64,000 bases of DNA from Leishmania infantum JPCM5 (Eukaryota; Euglenozoa; Kinetoplastea; Trypanosomatida; Trypanosomatidae): contig NC_009413.2 in NCBI RefSeq assembly GCF_000002875.2, positions 315,001-379,000 on the forward strand, given 5' to 3'. Positions 21,792 to 31,125 of this stretch are shown here, piece by piece; the first letter of the stretch is position 1, and each line of letters opens with the position of its first letter. Made by a program: the position numbers and the translations under genes. Below the pieces are notes generated by a model. It was not told where the DNA came from. It ran no database searches and saw only the letters and a list, made by a program, of their open reading frames with translations.

Positions 21792-23267
21792 CTACTTCTT
21801 CTCATATGGAGTGCGCTCCGTGAGGCTCTGCTTGAGGCGGTTTAGCTCCTTCAGGTCCTTGTCGGCGTTGGTGATGAGCCCGAGACCCTTGTAGGCACGG
21901 CTGCGAGCTAAGAGTGCGCGCCACATGTAAATGTACTCGTTCGCATTGATCACTGGAGTGACAGCTTCCACGGCCTCCTGCAGGCGGTTCATCTCTGCCA
22001 GTGCAACACTCTTCTGAACCTGTGTGCGGTAGAGCAACTGCTTCGCTAGAGCCTTAGCAATCTCCTTCCCGCGCTTTGCATAGTCCGTCGCTCCAGCCGT
22101 GTCCGACGAGACAACCGCCAGGTGCACGGATTCCACGGCGTCGGCAACCGCCTGATCCGACGAGCTGATCGGCGTACTTGGGCCGGGCCCAAACGTCTCG
22201 CGGATGGAAGCAATGATACTCTTATCCTTCGGTGCCGACTTCAGCAGCGCATGCAGCTTCTCCTCCGAGTCGTAAAAAGCCTTGCTGGGCACGGAAGCAC
22301 GAATCCGGTCTATGGCCTCCGCTTTGAGACCCGCATTGTGAGGTGTCAAAGCTTCCTGGATCAGCTGCTGCGCAGATTGTGCAGCCTCGGACGTCCATTT
22401 ATCGTAGTGGTCTGGGGTTGTGGGGAAAAAATCGTGGAAGTGGTGGCCCACGTTTGCTTCCTGCATTGTGACCGCTAGTTCTAGCGCCTCCTCATCCGTC
22501 ACCTGCCCGCCAAAGGCTTTTTTTGCCTGTTGAAGAGCTTTCGCGGCAGCAGGATCGGCCATCACATTCGCCATCCCCTCAGCCACCGCGGCGCTGACGC
22601 CCTCCGGCTTCACCCCAGGGCGAGCACGTCGCACCTGAAAACCAACCAGGGAGAACTCGTTCGTGTTGTCGGTGGTAGCTACCAGCTCCGACACGTGGAT
22701 GGGGGCTTTGATGTACTCCTGGATTTTCTTTTCGATTGAAGTAAAGTGGTTGTAAGCCTCCTCGCTCGCGCCGGTGTAAAGGCTGTACTCCGCGGCAGCC
22801 AGCTCCACGAGCCAGCACCCGGGAGAGCTTGCAACCAGCTCCTTGTAATCTCTCTGCAACTTGGAGCGTAGGTCCGACACCTCCGCCTCTGTAGCGCCGC
22901 CTGAAACCCCTAGTGCCGCCTCCTTCATGTCCAGCAGTTCGTTGTGCGAGCGTAGGCGGATGCCGATCGCAAAGCGCTTCAGCGCCTCATCTTGCACCTT
23001 CGGCAGGACAGCGTCGATTTCTGCAATAGCGTCCGTGGGATTCCGTGACAGCAGGTAAAGGTGCGCGCGCGCCACTACTGCAGTTGTCCCTGCCAGACCC
23101 TCGCCTTTCGTCTTCTCCGCAATGCTGTTAATCGCGCTCGCGTTTACCTTACGAGCTGTTGCTACACCAACCATCCGACGGATCACATTCTGGGTTGCGA
23201 CCGAGTCGGCAAGCACCGGTTTCAAAGTCGCGAGTGGCGCTCGCAGGTGCTTTACGGCGCAGAACAT
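21792..23267 (-). CDS. Conserved-looking helical protein, weak TPR-like C-terminus
   Basis: A 491-aa protein starting at the first ATG (MFCAVKHLRAPLATL); the frame continues six codons upstream to TTG. The N-terminus is basic and lacks acidic residues for about 20 positions, compatible with a mitochondrial presequence, though not proof of one. Most of the sequence reads as alpha-helical. Helix pairs near residues 425-485 (LAEMNRLQEAVEAVTPV, then LLARSRAYKGLGL) have the small/large residue spacing of tetratricopeptide repeats, as do residues about 65-110. No catalytic motif is visible. It may be a scaffold in a complex; the function is unknown. Two SIDER2 copies lie downstream in its long 3' flank. 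Confidence 0.8.
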   Translation of the reverse strand: MFCAVKHLRAPLATLKPVLADSVATQNVIRRMVGVATARKVNASAINSIAEKTKGEGLAGTTAVVARAHLYLLSRNPTDAIAEIDAVLPKVQDEALKRFAIGIRLRSHNELLDMKEAALGVSGGATEAEVSDLRSKLQRDYKELVASSPGCWLVELAAAEYSLYTGASEEAYNHFTSIEKKIQEYIKAPIHVSELVATTDNTNEFSLVGFQVRRARPGVKPEGVSAAVAEGMANVMADPAAAKALQQAKKAFGGQVTDEEALELAVTMQEANVGHHFHDFFPTTPDHYDKWTSEAAQSAQQLIQEALTPHNAGLKAEAIDRIRASVPSKAFYDSEEKLHALLKSAPKDKSIIASIRETFGPGPSTPISSSDQAVADAVESVHLAVVSSDTAGATDYAKRGKEIAKALAKQLLYRTQVQKSVALAEMNRLQEAVEAVTPVINANEYIYMWRALLARSRAYKGLGLITNADKDLKELNRLKQSLTERTPYEKK

Positions 23268-23511
23268 TTCGACTTCTATTTTCAAAGTAGGTGGATGGCT
23301 TTAAATGAGCAAGTATTGTGTTTCCTACTTGCCCGTTGCACGCGAGTCAACAACTAAATCTTTGCAACACATACAAAGCATGTAATGTGGAAGAGGTAGT
23401 AAACGCGGGGTAAAGGACTTGAGTTGCGAGGTTTTTGAAACTGTAGCTACCGCGCAGAAATGGGAAAGAGAACGCGAATTCGGTATTCTGGTTCGCAACG
23501 CGCAAGCAGTC

Positions 23512-23688
23512 CTATGAGTAATCGCGGCGAGCTGCACTCACTTTGCCTTTCAGTGGATAACAGTACATGAATTTCCCTTCGAGGAGATGCATTTCACGCG
23601 TGCACGTCACCCACTCTTCAGACACAATATCGGCTGCTTTTGCTTGTTGCTTTGGTGGCTGGCGGCTGTTGTATTGGCCGTTGTACAT
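23512..23688 (-). CDS. Possible small protein, 58 aa
   Basis: An ATG-initiated frame lies alone in the gap between ARL3 and the helical protein. It starts MYNGQYNSRQPPKQQ and contains EEWVTCTREMHLLEGK, which looks less random than most short frames here. There are no recognisable domains. The purine-rich plus strand around 23,710-23,840 could supply a sense-strand polypyrimidine tract. It could equally be a chance frame within the ARL3 3' UTR. Confidence 0.3.
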   Translation of the reverse strand: MYNGQYNSRQPPKQQAKAADIVSEEWVTCTREMHLLEGKFMYCYPLKGKVSAARRDYS

Positions 23689-23854
23689 GAGCAAAAATAG
23701 CGCAGGTATATGAGAAAAAAAAACTGTTTCTATCGTATTCTTCGTTTTGGAGAATCCCTAATACTCTTTCTTCTCCCGAAACTTGTCGCAGACGCGCCGA
23801 TTAGCGTCTGGAAAACAGAAAACCGAAAGTAGAAAAAGGTGCGCCATTAACTGT

Positions 23855-24394
23855 TCACTTGGGCTTAAGGTTCTTCACCGCCCACTCCAGTCCTTCATGC
23901 AGGCCCTCGCCCGTTTTCGCGCTGCACTTCTGGATAGACCACGTGCGATCGCGCAAGCTGTGCAGATTGAGTGCTGTGCTTACATTTTCCGGGGACAGTG
24001 CCGTAGCGAGGTCACACTTGTTGGAGAAAATAAGCACAGGAGCCTCCCGAAGCTTTTCTTCCTGCAGAAGCGTGTCGAGCTCTGCCGCCGTCTCCTCGAG
24101 GCGACGCCGATCGGCAGCATCGACGACGTAAATCAGGCAGTCTACTTCATCGTAGTAGTTTGGCCAGTACGTGCGGATCGCCTTTTGACCACCAATATCC
24201 CACATGTTCAGCTTAAAGCCCTCGCAGTTGATGGATTTGATGTTGAATCCCTGAGTTGCCTGAGTGGTGGTAGGGTCTTCGTCGGACAGCTTGCGGAGAA
24301 TTGAGGTCTTTCCAGCATTATCGAGACCCAAAATCAACATGCGCGGCTCTGTTTCGCTCTTTTTGAGCTTGCGAAGGAGTGTGAGAAGGCCCAT
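23855..24394 (-). CDS. ARL3: ADP-ribosylation factor-like GTPase, ARL3 type
   Basis: A 179-aa small GTPase. The P-loop is GLDNAGKT (about residues 23-30), switch I contains TQGFNIKS, the DxGG motif is in WDIGGQ, and the guanine-specificity motif is NKCD (Cys where NKQD is usual). SAxTG is the last base-binding motif. The N-terminal MGLLTLLRKLKK helix and the overall sequence match ARL3, which in ciliated cells releases lipidated cargo from carriers into the cilium or flagellum. Gly2 is present, as in ARF proteins. The open frame extends 47 codons upstream through a pyrimidine-rich stretch that looks like the splice signal, so the ATG at 24,394 is chosen. Confidence 0.92.
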   Translation of the reverse strand: MGLLTLLRKLKKSETEPRMLILGLDNAGKTSILRKLSDEDPTTTQATQGFNIKSINCEGFKLNMWDIGGQKAIRTYWPNYYDEVDCLIYVVDAADRRRLEETAAELDTLLQEEKLREAPVLIFSNKCDLATALSPENVSTALNLHSLRDRTWSIQKCSAKTGEGLHEGLEWAVKNLKPK

Positions 24395-24825
24395 TTGGTA
24401 AAGTGCAGAAAAAAAAAAGTATGGTGGAATCTTGAGTGTAGGTCGAACGCGTTTGAAAGAGGAAGATGAGAGAAAAAAGGCAAAGGGGGAGCAATAGAGT
24501 GAACCTCTGATCCTTAAATGCACTATCATAGTCACTAGCAGAATTCAAGCATATGGTACAACTTTTCAGCCGAGCGGTCAGCCCCTCCCAGTACTTGACA
24601 CCACACTGAAGCACCAAAAAGGTGCTTCTGAGCCCTACTTAGGCCCATTGCTGTCAATAGCTTGCAACAGAAATGATTTGAGCCTTGGAGCGCGCATAAA
24701 ACCCGATTTTTTTTTTGCGCAATGCAAAAAAAAGATCAAAAAGGAATTTCCCTCGCAAACATGTAAAGCAACTCAGAAGTATCTATGCATAGGCGTTTCT
24801 TTCTTGTACTAGTGATGCATCGTGT
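24395..24825. other. Intergenic between the dioxygenase gene and ARL3
   Basis: No gene is seen. A/G-rich plus strand at 24,405-24,490 gives the sense-strand polypyrimidine tract for ARL3. T- and A-runs occur near 24,705-24,745. Confidence 0.55.
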
Positions 24826-25875
24826 TCAACGAAGTTGCGAAGCGCTGCTTCCCCCGTCGTCAGAGCGGCTCTTCTTTGCCATGCGCTCCTCTCTGCTCTC
24901 CAACAGAGTGGGGTCCACGTCTAGTCGTTTCTTGTAGCGCCTCTCACTGAAGTTGTACGTATCTTGGTACCAGCTTCTTGAAAACGTAACATAGTAGCAA
25001 GGGCGAGGTTCCGATTTTGCATTGCGTAGCCCACGATGAACAACTCGATAGTCGAATAGCAATACGCTGCCGAGAGCAACAGGTGGAGAGACTGACTTGC
25101 TTTGTCTTCGATCTCCAACAACGTGAGACCCAGGAAAAAACTCAGTGCCGTTGCGGCTGTCGACACTGATCAAGGGTACAAATACGTTAATGGCATAGGG
25201 GAAAAGGTTCACAACATTGCTAAGCGCAGGCCCATCGGTGTGCGCGTTTTGCGTTTCACTGCCCATCAGCGATAGAAAACAACCGGATGACATCACCTTC
25301 TTCCCAGTCTGTAGTTGTGAGTTGCAAAGAAGTGCGTCGAGTGTTTGCTGAACCGTTTGTGCGTTGGCGACTAGGGGAACTACTTTAGAAGTGATGAAGT
25401 CTGCAATAATTTCAAACCTCCCCGGACATCGCTGACGAAAGTTCGAGTACCCACTCTCAAGTGACGGAACAGCACCCCCCATCTCTGCCTGGCACTCGTA
25501 TGTCGTGAGCAACGCCTTGAAGTACCGGAGAAGATCAGCATTCCATGTGGAGAGGTCCTGGGTGATCTGCTCCAACTCTGTCTTTGTCTCAGCAAGTGGA
25601 ACTACACAAAAACCGTTCTTAATAAAGCCTTTCGCATACTTGTTCATGTGATGACTGTACCTCTTTGATTTCATGTCTATCGTCCCTGCAAGACAGCAAA
25701 CGCATCTATCGCTCGTTGGCGCCTTTTCCTCGATGACAACGCCTGTATCGGCCATAAAACACGTTCTGTGATACCATCTGTTGCACTTTATGCAGTGCAC
25801 AGATTTTCTGATAGCAGCTTCCCGCAGCTTCTTACCACATCGAGAGCATGTATGCTCTACAAGGGACAATCCCAT
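24826..25875 (-). CDS. Zinc-finger / PhyH-type 2-oxoglutarate dioxygenase
   Basis: A 349-aa protein with two domains. Residues 10-61 form a PHD-like zinc finger: C10-x2-C13, C28-x2-C31, a WYHRTC block (His36, Cys39), then C58 and C61. From about residue 80 it reads as a phytanoyl-CoA dioxygenase-like double-stranded beta-helix. The iron ligands fit His212-x-Asp214 (AHTDGP) and His280 (VVHRGLRN). The 2-oxoglutarate-binding Arg is probably near 291 (PRPCYYVTFSR), and FPGSH at 247-251 is typical of the family. The substrate is unknown; a reader-like finger with a hydroxylase suggests a chromatin or nucleic-acid target, but this is inference. The C-terminus is basic and Ser-rich. It is the first intact gene of the leftward unit, next to the strand-switch region. 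Confidence 0.85.
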   Translation of the reverse strand: MGLSLVEHTCSRCGKKLREAAIRKSVHCIKCNRWYHRTCFMADTGVVIEEKAPTSDRCVCCLAGTIDMKSKRYSHHMNKYAKGFIKNGFCVVPLAETKTELEQITQDLSTWNADLLRYFKALLTTYECQAEMGGAVPSLESGYSNFRQRCPGRFEIIADFITSKVVPLVANAQTVQQTLDALLCNSQLQTGKKVMSSGCFLSLMGSETQNAHTDGPALSNVVNLFPYAINVFVPLISVDSRNGTEFFPGSHVVGDRRQSKSVSPPVALGSVLLFDYRVVHRGLRNAKSEPRPCYYVTFSRSWYQDTYNFSERRYKKRLDVDPTLLESREERMAKKSRSDDGGSSASQLR

Positions 25876-26085
25876 CTTCCCTTAGTATCTTCGGGAGAAA
25901 AAAGGAAGACTAGAATTATAAGCGAACAAAAATGCTATGAACGAGTCCATGAAAGCCAAGCATATTCCATAACCCTTGTCAAAGTGTACAGCTTGTTTCG
26001 CCTTCGCAAACGCTTTCTTTTTGTCAGAGGCAATGCAACGCTTTATTTTCTGTTTGAATAGGCGAGTGATAATCGAAAAAAAATG

Positions 26086-26879
26086 CTAGGCTGCACTCCG
26101 ATCGGAAGTGAAGGCACCTTGTGCAAAGTATCGAGGCACGCAGGGGACAACGCAAGAAACAGAATGATCGGCACCCTTTTGTGCACTCTTGTGGTACGTG
26201 TTTTTTGAACATGTCTGTATGACACCACCTCGGGCAGTAAGCTTAGACACAAATCATCGAATGCGCCCTACCAAGGAGCATCATGTCCCTTCTGAGGGTC
26301 AGCTTGCTAGCCTCATACGCAGAGTGCGGCCATTCAAGTGCATGAAGATCGCCAGAATTCGCATGTAGGTGAAATTCTGATACCTGGCAATGGACCCCAA
26401 TGCAAGAAGCACTAGATGCGCACCGTCACTTCAGACTATCATCCGCTATGACTCCCAGCAGCCCTACGAGAAGCATTCACAATGCGTCCTCCATTTTTTA
26501 AGAGTGGAGCGAATGCATTGCACACTGCATGTGTGCTGCGGTGGTTGATAAACATGAAAACCCCAGCTCTAGTATGAAACTGGACAGTAAAACAATAACG
26601 GTACACAAATCGAGCGTTGTTCGCAAAGGTACCAATACCAGCAGGGCGCTTCTGCTTGACAGTCAGCGCTGTAGAGTCGGCATTCGAAACATCAGAGATA
26701 CCCAGCTTGATGTGGTGCAGCGCAGTGGCAGGGCATGCTGCTTTGATAGCCTTCTCCGCCTCACTAGCTTTCACGTCACTTTGACAACCCACAAGCGCTA
26801 CACATTTTCATTAGCAAAGTTTCCAAGCAGTGAAAATCACCAAAACTCTGTTGCAGCCGCTAACGAAAGCTGCAGGCAT
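26086..26879 (-). pseudogene. Carbonyl reductase-like short-chain dehydrogenase pseudogene
   Basis: On the minus strand, fragments of an NADPH-dependent SDR line up in order over about 0.8 kb. The start MPAAFVSGCNRVLV stands where a TGxNxGxG nucleotide-binding motif belongs. Two stops follow, then the VKASEAEKAIKAACPATALH block and ISDVSNADSTA. A degenerate NNAG region (GIGTFANNARF) and LLKNGGRIVNASRRAG-like strand 5 come next. The catalytic Y-x3-K is kept in WPHSAYEASKLTL. After an in-frame stop comes AYCPRWCHTDM, then, one frame over, a GAFTSDRSAA end with a stop at 26,086. Size and C-terminal motifs fit CBR1-type carbonyl reductases. Multiple stops, frameshifts and a lost glycine motif show it is dead. 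It occupies the promoter-proximal position of the leftward unit. Confidence 0.75.
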
Positions 26880-27390
26880 GATTGAAGCCAAAGCGGGTGC
26901 AAACTGTAAGATTTCGAGATCACATAAAACTGATTGCTCTGTTTTGCGAAAAAATATATCGTCCTCAACCGTTCAGACACACGCCCTCGGCACCATGGAC
27001 TGTGCCAAGTCATCAACACATGGTGAGAAGTGACAGAGGGAAGTAGTCGGCTGCACCACATCAACCACAACATTAAGCTGCACGCGTTCTCCCTGTCAAA
27101 AAACGTCCTGGCAATCTACGCAGCCTTCCCTTCCCTTCCCTGGCGCACTAGAACGCATTCCTTGACCGCACGCGTGCTTTCATTCCTGTACATCATGCAG
27201 CACAAACCGAGAATTGAGTTCAGCCATCCACCTCAGAGTGTTGCTGATGTTTCTACGTTTGAAGCGCTAAACATCTTCCAGATACATATCCCGCCAATAA
27301 TGAAATCAGTAGCGGTCCTTGTAGGCCAGAAAAAAAAAGACGACACCGTCGCTGCGCATCGAGCAAATAAGCTCTACCCACTCAAGTTCA
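26880..27390. other. Strand-switch region, between pseudogene and C-run
   Basis: No gene is identified. A plus-strand frame at about 27,030-27,416 has no recognisable features. Confidence 0.45.
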
Positions 27391-27793
27391 GCCCCCCCCC
27401 CCACCCCTGCGGATGAGCATTTCCCATCTTTACCCTGAAAAGAAACGCCCCCTTTAATTTTGAAAAACCCACACACCCCTGAAGTAGCGATCGCATATGT
27501 TACTCGTAGTCGTCCCTCCTCGCAAACCCACGACCCATCCCCTACACGCCAACAACCCCAATGCAACACACCCTAAAGCACCGCCCCCACAGCACACTAA
27601 AGAACAACAATCACACACATCACACGCACAACAACAGCTGTGCAACAATCATTTCCAACTACATCGCAAAACACCTACAAAAACTACCCAATCAACACAG
27701 CAATACACCTAAACATCTCTGCCGTAGTAACAACAGCAAAATACACAAAAGACAGCTCACCTTCTCACGTCAATCTTCACATTTCTAGATGCC
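27391..27793 (-). promoter_or_regulatory. A/C-rich (sense G/T-rich) arm of the strand-switch core
   Basis: The plus strand opens with a C-run (27,391-27,406) and then stays very poor in G and rich in A and C up to the DIRE border. On the leftward sense strand this is a G-run followed, upstream, by G/T-rich DNA. It resembles G/T-rich sequences reported as Pol II initiation sites in trypanosomes. The C-run with CACCCCTGC also resembles the 5' end of a SIDER2 element and may be a remnant. Confidence 0.5.
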
Positions 27794-30223
27794 CTAGCTG
27801 ACGCGATTGAAGGCAGCTCTTGGGAAAGCACCTGCGCGTCGCTCGAGTACCGCCCTCCCTCGGACATGCTCATCAAAAAGCCGGCCCTGAAGATGGACGC
27901 AGTCCTGCAACCCCCTCACCCCCAGCGATCCTTGATTATGGGCGCGCATCCATGGCCCCCGCGCACTACACACACCGGCGGTGAGAGAGGGCGTCCGCCA
28001 TGTGAGCGCGCAAGAGCAGACCAGCGTATTGCGTAAGGTGCGCCAGCAGAAGCCGAGCCGGAATCCGGAAGCCTCTTCCCGCGCCCCTGCTACGTGGAAA
28101 AAGGGGGGCGCCTTTCGCCCCTCCTGAAGTTTCCTACGCCCGATGGTGGACCCGCGCCCCGCCGTCCCGCGGCGCTGGCCAGCGATCTGCGCAAGCCGCC
28201 CGGAAGAATGGTCTCGCGACGACTGCGCGAGCATGTGTGGGACAGGCTCCGAGCACAGCCGTCTGGCCTCCGCCCTCGCGGCTCCACTTTGGACTCCCTA
28301 GATTCGCTCCCCCGCGGCGCGGCCCAGCGCCAGCCACACACCAAGGTGGGCACGGCGCTTGCGGACCACGCCCGCGCGTTCGGCCCGGCAGGTCAGGGCG
28401 TTGCCGTCACGGCCCTGGGGAAGTTCAATGTAGGCCCGCGTCTTCCCCGCTGGATCCTGAATTTCTCAGACGGTCGTCGTGCCTGCGCTGGCCTCCGCCA
28501 GAGGAAATCCGAGACGGCCAGGCTACCATGCGGGGCCCCAGGGGGACCAGCCCGAGGACCCCTTCATCACTGCCGTGGGCCCGCTGAGCCCGGAGCCCAG
28601 CAAGACACCCCGGCCTGCACCGCGCCTTCTTTTGCCGGTGACACCACACACCCCGCGCCCCCACCAGACAAGGGGGTCATGCGGGCCACGCCGCGGCCCG
28701 CCCTCTTGAAGGCGCGGCGCTGGACGCTGCAGCGCCCACGGTGCTGGGCGCGCCCTCCACCCTCAAAACGGGACGCGCACCCTTTGGCGCGCGACACCAA
28801 CACCAGCCGCAACCCCCGCCGCACGCCCGCACTTACAAGGGGATCGGCGCCCCTGCCTTCTCGGCGTGGGCTTCCCGCCAACGCGCGGCGTTGGCCAACA
28901 CGTTTCAGAAGCCGTCGAAGTAGCTACCGTTCGGCTTGCGAAGCTCGAGGCGGTGTGCTCGCACGAATGGCGCCCGTCAAGGGGTCTTCACCGTTCTTTG
29001 TGCATGGTGCGGGTGGACCAAAAGCTGCTCTACGGCGCCGCCGTGCGGCGAGGTGGCGCCGGAAAAGGCGGCATGACCCTCCTTTGCCCTCGCGCCAAAG
29101 CGGCCGCACCCGCCCTCACCCCCGCACACTGACGCGAGCGGGCTACCCTGCGCACTTGGCGCGGGAGGTGTACACACCGGGCCGCGGCGTTGCCACAGGG
29201 GTTCGGCAGCCCTCGTGCGGGCATGCAGGCGCCAGCCCTTTTGGAGCTTCGCACGCACACGGCATCTTTCGTCGGCAGCGGTCGTGCTGAGCGGGCTGCC
29301 CCCGTCGGGCGTCTGAGGCTGGTACCCTGTGCCCCTTTCAGGGCGACAAGCCGTGACCTTTTCGCGCTCAGGCAGATGCTTGCCCGCGGCCTCTCCCTCA
29401 GCACACCCACGCCTGGGAAAGGCGGGCGGATGTAGGGGAGGGGACAAAAGGCCCCTGCCGCTGCAGACGCATAGCGGCGTCCCGGCTGTTGCGGCGCGTG
29501 CGGGCAGGCCATCCACACACGCCCCCACCCCCGGCGATATCGACGGAAATGGAAGATGATGGGGGCCATCCCCCGACAACGACGTCGCCCGGAAACATGC
29601 CCTGAAGCGCCGAGATGCGGGCGCTGCCGTGCGCGGCTGGCGTGGTGCATCGCACCAAAACAAAGCGCGCGGGCGTGAGAAGCGCACGGCGGACGGACGG
29701 AAAAGGCGCGAGCGTCTTTGCGCCAGTCAACCTCAAAGTGCGTGCGTGCGAGGCGTGCGGCGCCCTCTGCGTCCGGCCGGGTGGGCCGATGTGGCGCAGA
29801 CGCCGGAAGCATGACGAGGACACCCCGGGCCGCACCGTCGGGTGCCCCGGCCTCAAGTGCGGGGGGTCCCCGCGCCATGTTGTGGGATGCCGCGGCTTGG
29901 GGCGGCTCGGGGGGGGTGCTGTGGGCGGGCTCCCTCCCCGCGCATGCCGGCCACATGCGCCTTGGCCACCCCTCGCCGACCGCCCGGCGGACGCGATTGC
30001 TTTCGTTCTCGAGCAGAACCCTGAATGCGACCCGCTGGGATCAGAGCATGCGGCGGCGCCAGGTTCGTGCGGCGCCAATCGCGCAGCGCGTGTCCCGGCA
30101 AGGGGCGGGGCAGGACAGGAAAGGCCGGGTGGGCGCATGACCCGCACAGAGGGGCAGACGGCGTGTCCTAGGCGACAAGGCTTTAGCCGCGGCAAAAGAG
30201 AGGCAGACGAGCCGTGGTTGTGT
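27794..30223 (+). mobile_element. DIRE copy 2: 5'-truncated inverted copy of the dead LINE
   Basis: About 2.43 kb matching 3,241-5,668 in inverse orientation with only about nine base differences by eye. It contains reverse transcriptase remnants RMVSRRLREHVWDRL (about 28,208-28,252), DHARAFGPAGQG (about 28,360-28,396) and FAGD (28,630-28,641). Homology moves to another frame around FITAVGPLSPEPSKTP, and a CEACGALC...KH zinc-finger-like tail lies near 29,740-29,810. The 2A and endonuclease parts are absent. The same frame breaks occur in copy 1. Neither a poly(A) tail nor a target-site duplication is visible at its borders. Long open frames (for example 28,094-29,290) are a product of GC-richness. 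Confidence 0.8.
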
Positions 30224-30584
30224 ACGACTGCGTCAGGTGTATTGTTGTGAAGGGTACTCGTAAAGAAGGCCTCGAGACGTCTTAGTGGGGATTGGAAAAT
30301 TGCTATATATTTTTTGCGCTTTTGGGAATTAGTGGTTTCAGAAGTGGGCGCTTATAAAGAACAATATTTTTTGTTCGAAGAGTAATCAAAGGCGGATAGT
30401 GAGAAGAAGGGAGTGACATTTTTGTCACAGTGAGGATGTGTTTCACAGGCCTCCGTTGCGGTTCAAGAAGAGTGTGGGAGACACACTATTACAAAAACAT
30501 AAGTTAGGTTAAGGAAGAAGCAAACGGAGGGTTGTGTTTTTCGTTTCCAAATACCGATTTTTAACCTCACGACACAATGAGGAG
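30224..30584 (+). promoter_or_regulatory. T/G-rich arm of the strand-switch core
   Basis: Immediately after the DIRE the plus strand becomes T/G-rich and C-poor, ending in a G-run at about 30,580-30,590 at the 5' end of SIDER2 copy D. The bias mirrors the left arm, so sense strands of both outgoing units start G/T-rich. No gene is seen. Confidence 0.5.
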
Positions 30585-31125
30585 GGGGGGGAGGGCACCT
30601 AAGCATGGTGTCCAGGGTCCGTTACACCCCGCGTTGTGTGTGAGGAAGGCAAGCACCCCCTGTCCCCTGCCAATGCCGAACAACCTCTGGTGGTGGCAGG
30701 GCCAAGCAGCTGTGACGTAGGGGTGGACAGGGCGATGTGTCGCTGCTGATGTCGGCGGTCAGGTCGTGGATGGCGTTGCGCCGGAGCGGCCTGCGGCAGT
30801 GAACGCACTTGCGCCATCCATCTGGTGGGCATGGTGTCGCCGCAGCTGGAGCGCATCCCCGCCCCGCGCCTCACACTGCCTGCTGGCGGGGGGAGCCTGA
30901 GCTACCCCGAGGGACGCACGAGGTGGGGACCGGCGCAATGTGAGCCGCTGTGAGGCGGCCTCCGCTTCGCAGGCCGGTAGTGTTTTGAGGCAGAGGCCAT
31001 GCTCGGATGACGGAGTCGGCGCATTGCTGTAGAGCGTGTGCACGACTGCTTTGCGCCACGCGATGGGGGCCTGCGACATGCCGGGTGGAGTGTTGTCGAG
31101 CTCACGTTGCGTGGCGGAAAGTGGG
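30585..31125 (+). mobile_element. SIDER2-like retroposon, copy D
   Basis: Opens with G-run, GGGCACCTAAGCATGGTGTCC, and ends in GTGGCGGAAAGTGGG, slightly diverged at the 3' end. Internally it differs from the other copies at very few positions (one gives Gln for Glu in the antisense frame). It is the only copy lying in the strand-switch region rather than behind a gene. Confidence 0.75.

Noticed and set aside
24560..24600. GCCGAGCGGTCAGCC, similar to a tRNA D-arm
   Set aside because: No matching acceptor stem, anticodon arm or GTTCGA T-loop at the right spacing.
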